DNA of 64,000 nucleotides. Origin: Anoplopoma fimbria (Eukaryota; Chordata; Actinopteri; Perciformes; Anoplopomatidae). Positions 45,340 to 64,000 of this stretch are shown here, piece after piece; within the stretch, counting starts at the first letter, position 1, and each line of letters opens with the position of its first letter. The translations under genes and the position numbers were made by a program. The stretch lies in the NCBI RefSeq assembly GCF_027596085.1, contig NC_072467.1:7927476-7991475 (forward strand). Reading direction: 5' to 3'. The notes beneath the pieces are model-generated. The model was not told the DNA's origin. It was given only the letters and a program-made list of their open reading frames with translations, and did not search any database.

Positions 45340-48297
45340 GTAAGAGGACTTATCCTAACCAGACTTAAGGCTCTGGGTGAGTGACTGTTCCAGCCCTCCT
45401 CTTCTCCCTCCGTCTCTCCCTCCATCTCTCCCTCTTTCCCCCTCTGTGGCTGTGCGACATGAGGTGAATACCAATTCCTCAGCAAAGCCCCCACTGTTCA
45501 TATGGCTGCTGCGCTTGCCTGGCTGTGAAAAGGTAGGGATGTGTGATGTAGCCTCTGTATGTGCGTGTTCCTTTTTCTGATTATAAAAACTGATTATTTG
45601 CCAACAGGTTGGTTCTTCGGTGCTGCACTCACTGTGTGTTTCCTCTCTCATCTATTATTATTCGAAGCTTGATTTCCTCTGTGTTGTATCATGTCTCTGT
45701 GACAATGTGGGAGTTACCAGAAAGAGATGCAACAGTCCACCTCCCTTGGTGATTCATTACTAATCCATCCAGCTCTGCACTGTGTGGTCGCTCTAGCTCT
45801 CCGTAGCCATGTACGTGATATGAATGGTGTTTTGTCTTAGCGTGAATGACTGCCAGAGAATGCCATTCCTGCATTTGTGTTTTGATGCAGTGCAATCATG
45901 TAACGCAATCCTTTGTCACCGTCAATCCAAATTTATCTTCAGCAGCCTGTGAATCAATTCCCTATGCAGCACATTTTAATTATTCATAAAGTATAGCTTA
46001 GGCTGAATTGTAAGTTTATACGTGATAATAAAATGTATCTTTGAAATGCCCCTAGAGCTGCTGGGAGAGATTGTAGGTGCGTATGTAAACAATAGAGCTG
46101 ATTGATTATCTGTCTCTGTGATGTACAGGAGGAAGCTGCATGCTTGCTGGGTATTTAATTCTATAAGGTCATTGTGAGCTTATGTGTGTATGGATACCAG
46201 GATGTTATCTGTGTGAGTGTGTATGACAGAGAAAGGTTGATGAGGCAGGTCTCGGCCCTCGTGACTTTATCTCACGTTACCATCCCATCATCACTTTCAG
46301 TAAGAGCTTCCTCTTACCTCGTCTCCCTGCCACATTCAGCACTTCGCCAACACGCTCGATACTTCAACCTCGACGGGCTTTTGATACACCTGGGAACAGG
46401 AAATGCTGCTCTACATGAGAATTTTGCTGTAACGATGGGGACAAAGCAAAACAAATCCTGTGCATTTAGAAAAACAGAGCCCATTTGAACAAATTATATT
46501 TCCAGTTGGACACGTTGGCAGCCTCAGGAATGTCTATTAAAACACGAGCCAGCTGTCACTAAAAGAAAAAAATAATAAATAAACCAGATTAATTCCCCTT
46601 GTTCCTTATTGCAGGAACAGAGCTTTACACAGTTGTCAGCAGACAACGCTTCCTGGCCCTGTGGTTCTGCTGGGGCTTATTGTATGGCTCCGTTCAGACT
46701 CAGCTGGATGTTGGGTGCTTTGAATGGATGCAGATCAATGGAAACACTACACACATACTCTATTTGAAGACTGAGGGGGTGGTGTTTGTAAGGACCCAAA
46801 GACAGTAGACCTTCAGTGAGGAATGAGGCTGAATCAGCTGTCGGGTTTGGCATATTTGCCATGAATCAATTTTTGCCAGAATACTGTATAATGGCTAATT
46901 GGAGTTTCCATCTACAACTAATATTCAGCTTGTTACTGCAGCTTGGTATCATCTGTCACGATCTGATTTGGGTAAATCTGAATAACAACTTTAGTTTGAG
47001 CTCCCTAACAATCAACAGGGATATTGTGTCCAAGATTAAAACCAGTTTGTTATTATTTATGGGTATTTATAACAATCATCATCATTGTTCAAACCCATAG
47101 AACTTTATCTTAAATTCTAGTGGTCTCCAAAAATACACAATGCTTCTCAAATGAGGCTACATTTTGGAGAAAAGTGAACAAAATGATGCACAACACATGT
47201 CGAGTATTTCCATCTGATGGATGGTGTGTCCATAAAAACAAATGAGTTTTTTTCTCAGTGTTGACATCATATACCTTCAATGAAAAGCTGAAACATGCTG
47301 AGACAGAATACATTAAACTGACACTCACAGTGAGACACAATTTAAAGCTCAAATAGAAAACCAAAGAGAAAAACTGTTTGTTAAAGGGTTAAATGCAGGG
47401 CCCTATTCACCACTGAGGACACTGAGGTCATGTCCTCAGTATTTTTTCCTGTTCTTTGGGGACCTCACATTTTATATTCTGATTTGAGTATTTTCTACAT
47501 ATAAATTCTGCAACCTCTGTAAATAAGAATGTATTTATTTTTTACCTAGCTATAATTTCTGGCAGTGAGAAGATACTTTGACACAGCATGTTGAGATATA
47601 AAATACAGCAGTTAATTGATCAGACTTTATATCCGGCGTCTTGCCAAAAGGTGTGATTCATGACCTGAGTTTTTGTCAAATCCAAGCTACAGCCCTGGTT
47701 GAATGTACCAAACAATTCACCAAGCAATAGCTCAGCAGCCAAAGCAAGCAACAGAAAAAACAAAGATATTTACCACAAAGAATCAAAGCAAAGAGGGGCC
47801 GATATTTTCTTTCAGACAAATGTGAATATTGTCACTGTTCTCCCAGTGCAGATGTATGTTTGTGCTTTTCATTTTCCATGCAGTGTGTCCGCCAAAGTGT
47901 GTGTGTGTGTGCTACAGTATGTTGGTTGCCACAGTTACCGAAACGCCAACCTCACTGCGTCATTGCCTCAGACAACCTTCACACACCAAAAAAGAGCCGC
48001 TTTTCCTCCCATTCATCCCTGCATCAACTCATCTCCTCGTCCATCCATTGTTTGAAAACGGAAGCACGCTGAACTTTCTCAGCTCCTCTTATACAACACA
48101 ACCTGGGTGTGTGTGTGTGTGTGTGTGTGTGTACGTTATATGCGTGTGTGTACATTGTATGTATGCACGTTGCCATAACTACAGGCCAGCTCACTGGCGT
48201 CATCACTTCAAAACCACCTTCGCAGCAAGCAAAGAGAGATAGAAAAGGACTCAAAGCAGCTCCCCTCTGGTCAACACCTGCACTGTCTCTCTCTCTA

Positions 48298-48300
<3 letters not shown>

Positions 48301-48371
<71 letters not shown>
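48301..48371. repeat. (CA)n microsatellite, 71 bp
   Basis: A pure CA run in the region upstream of the ptpn5 coding exons, followed by a second short CA stretch at 48,376-48,389. Another TG run lies at 48,106-48,131. Confidence 0.96.
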
Positions 48372-48373
<2 letters not shown>

Positions 48374-48892
48374 AGACACACACACACACTGAGATTTAGC
48401 TCCTGCTACTGGTGTGGTCTCATATTCCGCTGAGCTCACCTCATTCGTTCAACAGGGTCCAGCGGCACAGAAGGAGAGGAGGGGAGAGGAGAGAAGGCTT
48501 GACTCCATGCATACTGATTCGACTGGAGCAATCTAAATGTATTTCTGAGGGTGTCTGCTTAGTCTGGCTCAAATCATCCCCGCCTCATAGGGAGGGAGGG
48601 AGAGAGGCAGAGAAAGAAAGTATACAGAAATATTAACAGTTTACTGTGTCACCTAACATCACCATCCTCCACCCATGAAACCACAGCTGGGAGCTGACAA
48701 GGGTGCTACTCAGCTCCATCTGTAGATGAAACAAGATTCCCAACCTTGTCTTAGCATGACCAGTTAAGTTTGAGTCACAAGGTGTCTCTACTGTATGTGT
48801 TTAAATGACCTGTAACATATTTCTCTTTACTTTGTTTTTCAAGTTTTGAACACATGAGATTTAGTGTTTGGCTGTTGTCTTCTGTCCTTCAG

Positions 48893-48999
48893 ATTTGACT
48901 CTGCCACACAATGGCTGACAACGGCTGGTTGCCACGGGATACAGGATTTATCTTGATCATGTGATTTGACTCCCTCCAGTTCCCTGCCATCTATCATAG
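48893..48999 (+). other. ptpn5: 5' untranslated exon of ptpn5 with an in-frame upstream ORF
   Basis: A 107-bp exon between TTCTGTCCTTCAG and GTGAGTCA. An ATG at 48,911 opens a 17-codon frame (MADNGWLPRDTGFILIM) ended by TGA at 48,962. After that stop the same frame is open to the donor and, through the splice to 50,448, continues into the ptpn5 start codon. The exon is predicted, not proven. Confidence 0.55.
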
Positions 49000-49322
49000 G
49001 TGAGTCATCTGACAGGCTGTTCAGTTTTTTGATTATCCCAGTTAGCCAACTAAAAAGTCATTTTCGGCTGCATTGTTAGTTGTTAGTCATTGATAAAGGA
49101 AAAAACTTCCAAACTCACTGCTGACAAATTTAGCAGTCAGCAACACAAGTGATTTGTGCCCAAACACTACACCACCACTCTCACAGGCCTTGACATTCAC
49201 ACATCGCACACGCCACGTGGTGGTAATCAGCCAAATGTGCAAAACATCTTTATTAATGGTTGAAGGACAAAAGTGCAGGGCGGAAAAGGGCTTTGAATAC
49301 ACTGCTGACTGATACAGAGAGG

Positions 49323-49449
<127 letters not shown>

Positions 49450-50454
49450 GTCAGTAGATGATAATGCTCAGGACGGATGAGAGGGATGAGAGCTACTCTG
49501 TTGCTAAGGCGACGGACGGGGCTGTAAACACGCTACCCCTGACTCATCTCTCCACAATAGAGCCTCTCTCTCTCTCTCTCTCTCTCTCAAACACACACAC
49601 ACACACACACACACATTCACACAATAGAGTCCAATCTGATGGAGACAAGAGGATCCGGAGATGAGAGCCACTCCAAGCCGCTTAGCCATACATCTGAATA
49701 GGCCTGTGGAATAAACGCAACTCTCGCTGTCATATACACGCTCATTTAAAAACACAACCTGACAACACAACCTGACAAACACAGGCAACATGTAATTGAA
49801 CTGGAAATCAATACGTAAGTTGGTTGAATTTTCTTCTGTGCAAGTGTGTTATATTATTAAAACACCTAAGACAAGTGTGATTGCTTATGAAAGACAATTT
49901 AAAGTGGGATGTCTTCAAATGTCTTATAATCTAACACTGTGAAGAAACATACAGAAAACAAGTTTACGCACACTGGACTTTTTGTGTTTATAAAGGGTTA
50001 AAGGTGCTTGATAAAAAATTCCGAACAGATCAATGATTGATGGATTGCCTCCACACAACTCTCAACATGGCGACGGCTACGCTGGCTGCAAACAGCTAAC
50101 GGTGATAACAGCACAAATGTTGAAAACAAAGGCAACAGTGCAGACAGAGTTAACAATGTTTGTCTGGAAAGGAACTGGAGGGCTGATGCTATTCTTGTGC
50201 AATGACTGAATATAAATTAGCACCTTTAAAGCAACAACTAAAGCACACATTGTATTTATTTTATTTTAACAGCGTTTTTTTTGGACTGTCTTGGCTAACA
50301 CACTCTTAATCTTTCAGTATTTTGTTTTCATTGTTTATATGGTGTATACGGCAGCACATAATAAATGTAAAGAAAATGACTCAGAATACAGCTGTAAAAG
50401 CCAGATGATTAGAGAGGTATGACATGTCAAATACCTCCATTTAATAGGGGTATC

Positions 50455-56605
<6,151 letters not shown>

Positions 56606-58980
56606 AGTGAGCTCTACAGCAACACCCAGACCGAGACACACCACTGTACACTGTACCGCCTCCGTCGGTATGCACCACTGTACCTAGCATCATCTCAATC
56701 TCACCCTTTAACAAATTCAAACCATGTCAATCTCTTCACCCAAGACAGGCTCTTTCAGACAGGACTGAAACATGTGATAACTGTGTGTCTATGAGCAGAA
56801 CAAACACAGAGAGGTGGGATTGGAGATAGCCCCAGAAAATCCTAATAAGACACTTAGGTGATCCACACAGTCCTGGAGAAACACAACAGTTAAGGCCCAA
56901 AATAATCCAAGCCCGCATTCCTGACATCATTTCATTTGCACTGTTTTTAAAAAAATCACATTACTGACAATTAGTCTCAGTCATCAAGGCCTAATTTACT
57001 ACTTAGACCCCTCACATACTGTATATACAGTTATCAAAAGGTTAAACTGAAGAGCCAGTATAATCAGTTTACCTGCAGCGGTGTCAGTTTGCTGTTAGAA
57101 GGAAATTCAAGTTCCATCTCCCAAAGTTAGTGTCAATGATAAGGATAAGTGCCAGCATAATTCAAATCTACAGATATGATCAAATACCAGCACATTATTA
57201 AACACCATATAAATGTGAAAGTTCACATGAATTTATCAATCTTTTATCATTCACTCTCATTGACTCTCACTTTTTATGTAAAAAATAAAAAAAACAAGAT
57301 AGAAGGCCTGTTTCAACTTTTGATGCGTTCAGGAGCCACCTCATCTTCAGGTTGCATGGTGCTAAGTGTTCATTAAAGGCATGTGCAATGTTATGGAACG
57401 TAGGAATGTATATCAATTAGGTTATTAATTAAATAATTAGGATTTCTGTGCAATCTACAGTATTACAGTTGTACCATGCTGCCTGTGCAGTCCTCATGGC
57501 CCATGATGTTTACAGTCAAGAACTCCTGCATTCAGGCCACATAGACGTTCAGTCGGAGGCGTCACAGAGCCGGCGACACTGAGGGAACAGAGGCCACAAA
57601 TAGAATCAGACCGTCATAAAAATAAATGCAAAGCCCAGAAAAAGCTTTGGATGATCTGACATATACACACAGGGACAGGTAATGCACAACAACATAGTAT
57701 GTATTGATGACGTATGTTCACAAACAGCTAATCTTCTTGTAAATGTCCCATTCCCATCATTAATCGCCCTCAGAGTTACTTGCTCCGTGATGCCTCTGCT
57801 TTCAACAGTAGCTTGAACACATCCGTGAAGTAAGAAGCCCATGATTGTTGTATAGACAGGCCAGGCCTAATCTGTATGAAGCACAATAGACCAACTAAGG
57901 TTGTCTCTGATGTTCAGCTGTAAAAGTTCTTTTTTTCCCCGTATTGTGTTTTGATTGTGTTGAGTTTAATGGATTGCATGTGCTGTATGGGACTCCATAG
58001 GTCCACAATCAAAGCGACGTGATTGGTTGTCCTGCTTTTTGTTGTGTAAAAGGTTTTAAGCCTATTATATTGCTTGCTCTCGGCCAATGCTTTTGATACA
58101 GTTTGCTTTTGTGAAACCAACCAGAGATATTTTTAGAACATTTTGATACAATCCTTTCGAGTAGATGCCTTGTGTATATTTCCGTTTACACCATGATGGA
58201 ATGTAGCTCATACTGTGGATCAAACCATCGGTTTATATTGCAAGATTTGACAGAACAAAATGTGACAACTACCTAAGTTACCTTACGGTGAAGAAAATAA
58301 ATAGATTATGTTCAGTCTACAGTATTATTACTTTTTGCCTCTAGGCTTTGCTTTAATATGCTTTGCTTTCTGTGTATGTTTTTTGTTATTTTTCTTGGAG
58401 AATTTTACCTCAGACTGAGTTTTTTACGCAGTCCCCACTCGATTCCATCTGTGACTCTAGGCCACTCTCAGTTGACAACACCAGAAATAATTGCTATGTG
58501 TAAGGCAGCTAAAACAGTGAAGACAGTTTTCTATGTAACAAAAATCACATTAAAACAACGTCTATCTTGACTCAATGTATCAAATCAACAGTCATGAACA
58601 TTATCAGAGGATGGAGTTAACTGTGTGGGCTCGGAACAATTTACAAACATCAAATCATCTAGCAAATTAAACTGCCAAAATGACCTTTTACAGGAAAATA
58701 TGACTGGGATTGATAAGAAAAGCTTAAATCTTGTGTTAGACTTTTGACATAATCCTCTGATAATGTCCAGTGTACTCGACTGAAAAGCTTTTATTTTGAA
58801 TGCTGATTTTTAATGCTTACCTACCATGGTCCTCCTCCGGTGATCAAAATTGGGATGACGAAATAGCCAAACATTCAGACATACAACCAACCAGCAATCA
58901 GTATTCCTCCATTCTGCTACAGTATCGCTTTAAGTTGTGAGTTTTTGCATCCAAATAAAGGTAGATTTTCATGAATCTGT
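56606..58980 (+). other. ptpn5: ptpn5 3' UTR with candidate poly(A) signals
   Basis: After the TAG at 56,603-56,605 there is no further coding exon. AATAAA hexamers are at 58,296-58,301 and 58,954-58,959. The second is followed at about 20 bp by a GT-rich TCTGTGTTGATCTC stretch, which makes it the better end. The small frames inside are not supported as genes. Confidence 0.5.
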
Positions 58981-59267
58981 GTTGATCTCTCTCTTTGACT
59001 CTCAATTTAGTTTGTAATTAAAATATAGCCTTTAGATTTAAAGGTGCTTTGTGTTGAGCTGGAGACGTGATATCCACAACTGCACCTTTACTGTACTTGC
59101 ACCACAGAGTGCAGTTAAACATTTCTACCACTTGATGTCAGTATATACAATGTAATTACACTACTGCCAATAGCTTTTTCATCCTGCATTCATCTGCGAG
59201 CTCACTGACACATGTAGTTGACAGAGCAACAGAGAAAAAGGCTTTCAATCAAACAAAAGAGATTAGG

Positions 59268-59471
59268 CCTTTTTTACGGCAGACATTTTGACATGTCATA
59301 TTAGGAAAAGCACAGGTGTATTAAAAACATCAACGATAGCTGCATTCCAGTGAGGCATGCTGGCTATCTGGAATAGCTTAGTCAATTGAACTGAGCCGTC
59401 ATTAATGTTATCATTATCACCTGTGCTTTTCATACTAAAACATGTCAAAATGTCTGCTATGAAAAGGGTCC
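59268..59471. mobile_element. MITE-like palindrome with roughly 40-bp inverted ends
   Basis: The left arm GCAGACATTTTGACATG then AAAAGCACAGGTG (59,279-59,318) is repeated in reverse on the right (59,417-59,456). The element is about 204 bp with no coding capacity. A diverged partner lies at about 20,287. No clear target-site duplication was seen. Confidence 0.7.
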
Positions 59472-59636
59472 TTTCATGATACTGAATTCAAACACCCCCT
59501 TATTTCAAATGTTTTATTCAGTGTTAGTACAAATGTAATACTGCGGACAAATAAATGTTAACCATATATAAGGTCAGAGAGTGTTTTTGAAATATTCTCG
59601 ATCTATGTCTCTTAGAGTCCCTTCATACCGAAAATA

Positions 59637-59866
59637 CACAGGTGTTTTCACTTATGTTCCTAATTAGAGCTTTTCTCAGGGCTTTGTGAGCTAAAGACTG
59701 TGCTCTGTTGGCATCGCCCTAACTCTCCTGTTATTTCTGTTGTTACAAACAACACCTCTCTGCTTCTTTTCAGCAAACAGTAACATAATGTAAATTCCAC
59801 CATAGCCTCACCCAACTTCCACCTAATTATAGGGCTAATCAGCCAGGGTAATTGAAAACACCTGTG
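59637..59866. mobile_element. MITE-like palindrome, copy 2 of the ACAGGTGTTTTCA family
   Basis: The ends CACAGGTGTTTTCACTTATG and, in reverse, CACAGGTGTTTTCAATTACC match each other and the ends of the 23,535 element. Size is about 230 bp; the middle is unlike copy 1. Confidence 0.65.
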
Positions 59867-60199
59867 TGGGTGTTCAACGCCTTTTAATCATTATAAAACA
59901 TGGGTAATGTTTCAATATTTATGAGAAAACCAGGCTTTGTTGGGGCCACATAAAAACACAAATTCAGCCATTGTGTGTTTTTGTAGCAATCTGAGTGAAA
60001 CAAATAAAAAAACTCAAAGCAACATTCCTATAAGGGATCCTTATGAAATAATATAATCATCAGCGCAGTATGACGCTGATTTGCTTGTAAAACATCCCAT
60101 GTGAAGGGTCATTTTTCATTTTATCACTTATTGTTATGACTGCATTGTAGACTTTGGACGGCACAACTCATTGCGCGTCTCCTTTAAAAAGCCGGACTG

Positions 60200-60404
60200 T
60201 CCCTTTAATCCGCGGATCACAACGTTGACGTCACCCAGTCCCTGAGCCTTCTCCCCTGCGCTGATTGGCTGGAGGTGACGTCAACCTCATATTCTTTTTC
60301 CTTTTTTTTCTCCCTTCTGAACCATGACCTCATCGCTCTAGTTCAAGAAAGTGCTAAAGTGCGCCTTCTGTAACTAAACCCCCCCCTCCTCCTTCTCCCC
60401 AACA

Positions 60405-60448
<44 letters not shown>

Positions 60449-60600
60449 TTTTAGCTTGATCTAGCCTAGCAAAGCTAATCTATCCCTGCACGAGCTGTCA
60501 GCGTCAGGAGCTGTGTGTTGCCTGTCACCGCGTTTTCATGTCTCGTGTGTTCCTCGCGCTGTCACCCTCTGTCAGCTGCACTGCCCCCCCCCCCCCCAGG
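60200..60600 (+). promoter_or_regulatory. CpG-rich promoter with two CREs and an inverted CCAAT box
   Basis: TGACGTCA occurs at 60,227-60,234 and 60,277-60,284, with GATTGGC at 60,264-60,270. CpG density rises sharply from about 60,200 to 60,850 compared with the DNA on both sides. The region precedes a strong donor at 60,687, so it is read as the promoter of a plus-strand gene. The start site was not fixed. Confidence 0.65.
60408..60442. repeat. (CA)n microsatellite in the promoter region
   Basis: A CA run between the CRE pair and the first exon, followed by C-only runs at about 60,585-60,597 and 60,793-60,807. Confidence 0.9.
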
Positions 60601-60686
60601 TAAACACCGGCCATGAAGACACCGTGGCTCTCCCCTCACACATGGAGGCCAGTTGAATAACACTCAGGAGCCGCGTGGAGCCTGAG
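60480..60686 (+). other. First, apparently untranslated exon of an unidentified downstream gene
   Basis: The exon ends GAGCCTGAG before GTGAGTAT at 60,687. It contains an ATG at 60,613 in the short frame MKTPWLSPHTWRPVE, ended by TAA, so the main start must lie in a later exon outside the window. The exon start is approximate. The gene cannot be named from this. Confidence 0.5.
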
Positions 60687-63600
60687 GTGAGTATATGTGT
60701 GTGTGCGTGTGCGTGTGTGTTCATTCGTAGAAGCGTGTTATGAAGCGCTTAGTCTACGTTAGCGGCGGTCGCTCGCTATCTGTGCTCGCGCGCCCCCCCC
60801 CCCCCCCGCGGCGGCGAGCCTGTCAGCGTGCACTCCCCCCTTTATGTGCGCTCCCATCTTATTATGGGAATTAAACCCCGTCCAGGCTGAAGTTTTCGTC
60901 TCTTCTATTTTAACAAACATTTGCTCATTTTGCCGTCCATCTCTTCCAAGGTAGGTAGAATATGTGTGCTTTTATATATATATTAATTGAAGGCTCTGTT
61001 GTTCATATTCATTACAGCCTGTCCGATCAATGGAACGGTTCATTTCTGCATGCGGACATATCCACGCGTCATAACAACACAGGGAAGCAGGTTTCCCACT
61101 CAGGCAACGCCAACCTTTACATAAACGTGTATTTTAATATAGCCTGATTCTAATTATGCACCGTTTGTAAAGGCAATGGCCGCTGTCCGCATTGTGTTCT
61201 ATTCTTATTTCTAATCTAGGTCGGTTTATTATAGGGCGCTATGGCCGCTCACCCTCCATCATTGTTATTAACGTTATCCAACAGGCCATAATAATATCCC
61301 GTCTGATTCTCTTTGTGCGGCCCATCTCTTTATGGGTCACAATATATGAGTATATGCAGTTATAGATGAGCGTGTTTTCCCAATGTTTTATTAATGCGCT
61401 ATTTATAGGCGATGCATTTCATGTCAGGTATTCATGGTATTCTTTTCATCAGTATCTATGTCGTGATTATTGTTATTTTAGTAGTCCCAGCTTGTTATAT
61501 GATCCCGCAATTTGCAGCAGCCTACTGGGAGAGTATTGATTAGAGGGCAGCAGAAGGCTTTATACCTGGTTATGTTGTTTACAGTATGATGAGGCTTCGG
61601 CTCCACCAGGGCTTTGACCAGGAATTGATTTATCCAAATGTAACACCACTTCTCATGTCGCACTATTGTTTTTTGGGTTTTTTTCTCCATGGATGACATT
61701 TCCATGTTACTCACTCTACTAACCCTATTTATTACCAACACTTATTTATTATTCATATCCAGCTGCTCAAATATATTGCCATCAACCACATATGCGTTCA
61801 TAAATAAGTGTTTGCTGATGACATTTAAGATAAATGCCAGCTGATATCATGATAATAGTTTTAGTCAGATCATTGAGGTTGAGCTGAAACAACTTATCTA
61901 TTAGTTTATTGACAGAAAATTGATTTGCAGCCATTGTTATAATTGAGTAACTGTGATTTTCGTTCTATAAACTAACCAAACTTCCCCTAGTTCCAGCTTC
62001 TTACTTGAGGATTTTCTGGTTTTCTTTGTCTTGTGTGAAAGTAAACTAAATATACTTTGGGTCAGACAAAACAGGCAATATTAACACAGCAACTTGAGTT
62101 TGAGAAAGTGAGATTAGTCAAGAGAGCAACGGAATGAATGATAATGAAAACAAACGTATTGTTGTAGCTCTAAACCTAAGGTTATATCCCTTCATTTCAA
62201 ACACGTAACTTTTAGAAATCCGCTAATGTAACGAAAGCTGTCAGGAAATAGGTTATAAATGATCTTATCAGAATAGTTATCTTATAACTAATAACTAATC
62301 CAGCTTTGTTTTGAAGGCTAACAGCATACCTAAACATGATTTGTAATTCTTGCAACTAAATGCTCCACTATGAACTAGTAACCCTGTAATCCCCCAGCAG
62401 CCCTGTTTTGACTGTGCTGGCTTGAATACCTGCAGAGGCCCTTGTTGTGGTCACATGTACTCTAAAGAGAACGTATGTAGTAAACACACGCAGATGCAAA
62501 TTTTCAGTTCATGAGAGAGCCTGTGTACCACAGTAAACGGCATGAGATGCTCTGATGATGTAATTCTTGTGGACTAAACAAACATTTTATGTCTCTCATT
62601 GTATAAAACAAAGCACCAGCTTTATATCGGTCTATTTGAGGCTCTGGCCACAGGTGACGTTATGCAGGGAGTTAATGAATAACCTGGATGGTATTACATC
62701 AGCGTTGGTCGCCCTCCAGAAGCTCTCTTTGTGTTTGCTTCTCTCACTGATGTCTGATATGGCAATCTATCTACAATATGGCATTATTGACCTCTCGTCA
62801 TGCTTAGCTCATTGTTTAGTATGAAGGGCCTTTGAATATGACATTTTATGGCGATAAAGTTACTTCCCCAATTTTGTTTTATTGACCTATTACAAAGAGG
62901 CTTTCTTCATTATCGGTCTTTTGCTATCAGCTGCAAAGAGAGTAAAAGTCAAGTCTGTTGACGTTGAAACAAAGTAAATAAGAAAAAGGTATCGCACCTG
63001 TTTTGTACAACAGGTTAGACATGAGAGTGGCAACGTTAAACTTGCTTCATACTTTTTTTGTAGTAAGGGTTGACGCATGTCTAAGCTCTGTTTAAATACA
63101 GATTTGCTATCCATGTACTAAGCAGTGAGGTTTCTCATGCTTTTAATGATGCACAACTGGAGGTTCCAGTGCTTTTGAATCACAGCAGCTAAAAACAGAT
63201 ATTCAAATACCCCAACAATTTAAAAACAAACAAAAATACCTGTTCATCTGGTTCTTCTGCCTTCTGCATTGCTTCATCTTCGAGATGCACACAACCGTGT
63301 CCACCGACGTCTTTTGACTTTGTGCACTTGTTTGCAAGTGGACTTCATCATATTTGATCATATTATCATATCATATTTCAGCCAGCTCAGACTAGAGTAG
63401 AATGGGTGAGACCAAATCAGCAGAGAACAAATCTCTTGATAACTTCAGTGTTGTCATACAGCTCCAGTTGTGAGAATCGATAGTCTAAGTGTACGCAGCA
63501 TTGTCAGCTTAAGCTCTCTCCCCTCTTGTATCCTAATCCAGCATCAGCACCAGTAGCATCCCATCATCATCACCCTCCCCGTGCCCCCTGATCACCTCCA

Positions 63601-63965
63601 ACTGGGCTGTTTCTATGGCAACAACAGAATCTGCTCCGGGCCTGCACACGCTGTCTCTGTCTCTCTCCTTTCTCTCCTCTCGGCTTGTTTTCCTCTGTTC
63701 AGCCAGAGCCTCACAGCAAGCTTCTGGCTGCTGCCTATTTTAGTGCGAAAAGCTTGTTGTTCTCGCTCCTTACCGTCTCGCCTGATAGGGGATGAAAGAT
63801 GAGGGGTAGGGGTCGGGTTGTGGTTGTTATGCTGAGTAAGCATAGTGAGGTTTGTGCTCTACCTTTGTAACATTTCTAATTCTCTCCCTTTCAGTATTAT
63901 GATTCCTGTCCCTCTGTTTCCTTTTACTTTCTCCCCTTATCCCCACTCTTTGTTCCCCAACTTGT

Positions 63966-64000
<35 letters not shown>
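60687..64000 (+). other. Presumed first intron of the unidentified gene
   Basis: CpG-rich at first (to about 60,850), then AT-rich with no supported exon. A second donor-like TTCCAAGGTAGGT at about 60,950 could mark an alternative first exon. The window ends inside a CA run (63,967-64,000). Confidence 0.4.

Noticed and set aside
47829..48399. Frames rich in Cys-Val or Thr-His
   Set aside because: These translate TG and CA runs.

Overview
The window is teleost fish genomic DNA, probably from a percomorph-type fish. The evidence is intron-containing vertebrate genes, a Rex3 (RTE-clade) retrotransposon, an L2/CR1-like LINE with a GAATT tail, MITE-like palindromes shared between loci, and very long TG/CA microsatellites. 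There is no bacterial, phage or CRISPR content.

Region 1 (1-31,124, minus strand) is the 5' half of a gene for a large cell-surface protein built of fibronectin type III (FN3) domains. The probable 22-codon signal-peptide exon is at 31,059-31,124. It is followed by a 14.3-kb intron, a 22-bp exon (16,722-16,743), a Cys-rich short exon (16,261-16,452), and then 28 FN3 exons packed between 16,007 and 111. Twenty-six of these are intact; one is frameshifted (4,652-4,922) and one is truncated (about 1,649-1,843). Almost every FN3 domain is one exon, phase 1 at both ends, so domains can be gained, lost or skipped in frame. The array is a patchwork of recent tandem duplications: three 1.92-kb units, three 0.975-kb units with a fused hybrid exon, and two 1.98-kb units. 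The gene runs off the left edge, so any transmembrane segment and phosphatase domain are not visible. The FN3 style and phase fit the R3 receptor tyrosine phosphatase group (PTPRJ/PTPRH-like), but this is an inference.

Region 2 (31.1-45 kb) is the spacer between two divergently transcribed genes. It holds a broken Rex3 element on the minus strand (about 38,786-41,430), old repeats, and one unexplained coding-like 118-codon reading frame (33,361-33,717).

Region 3 (about 45-59 kb, plus strand) is ptpn5, which encodes the brain phosphatase STEP. Twelve coding exons (50,455-56,605) give a 573-residue protein with membrane segments, the kinase interaction motif and a complete PTP domain. At least one 5' untranslated exon (48,893-48,999) carries a small upstream reading frame that is in frame with the main one. 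Several introns carry long TG/CA runs.

Region 4 (59-64 kb) has two MITE-like palindromes, then a CpG-rich promoter with two palindromic CREs around an inverted CCAAT box (60,227-60,284), and the first, apparently untranslated exon of a third plus-strand gene (donor at 60,686) whose coding part lies beyond the window.

The most interesting part is the FN3 array. Exon copies that are nearly identical in their introns differ from each other mainly by amino-acid replacements, and unequal crossing-over has fused two domains into one at a breakpoint that can be placed within 7 bp.
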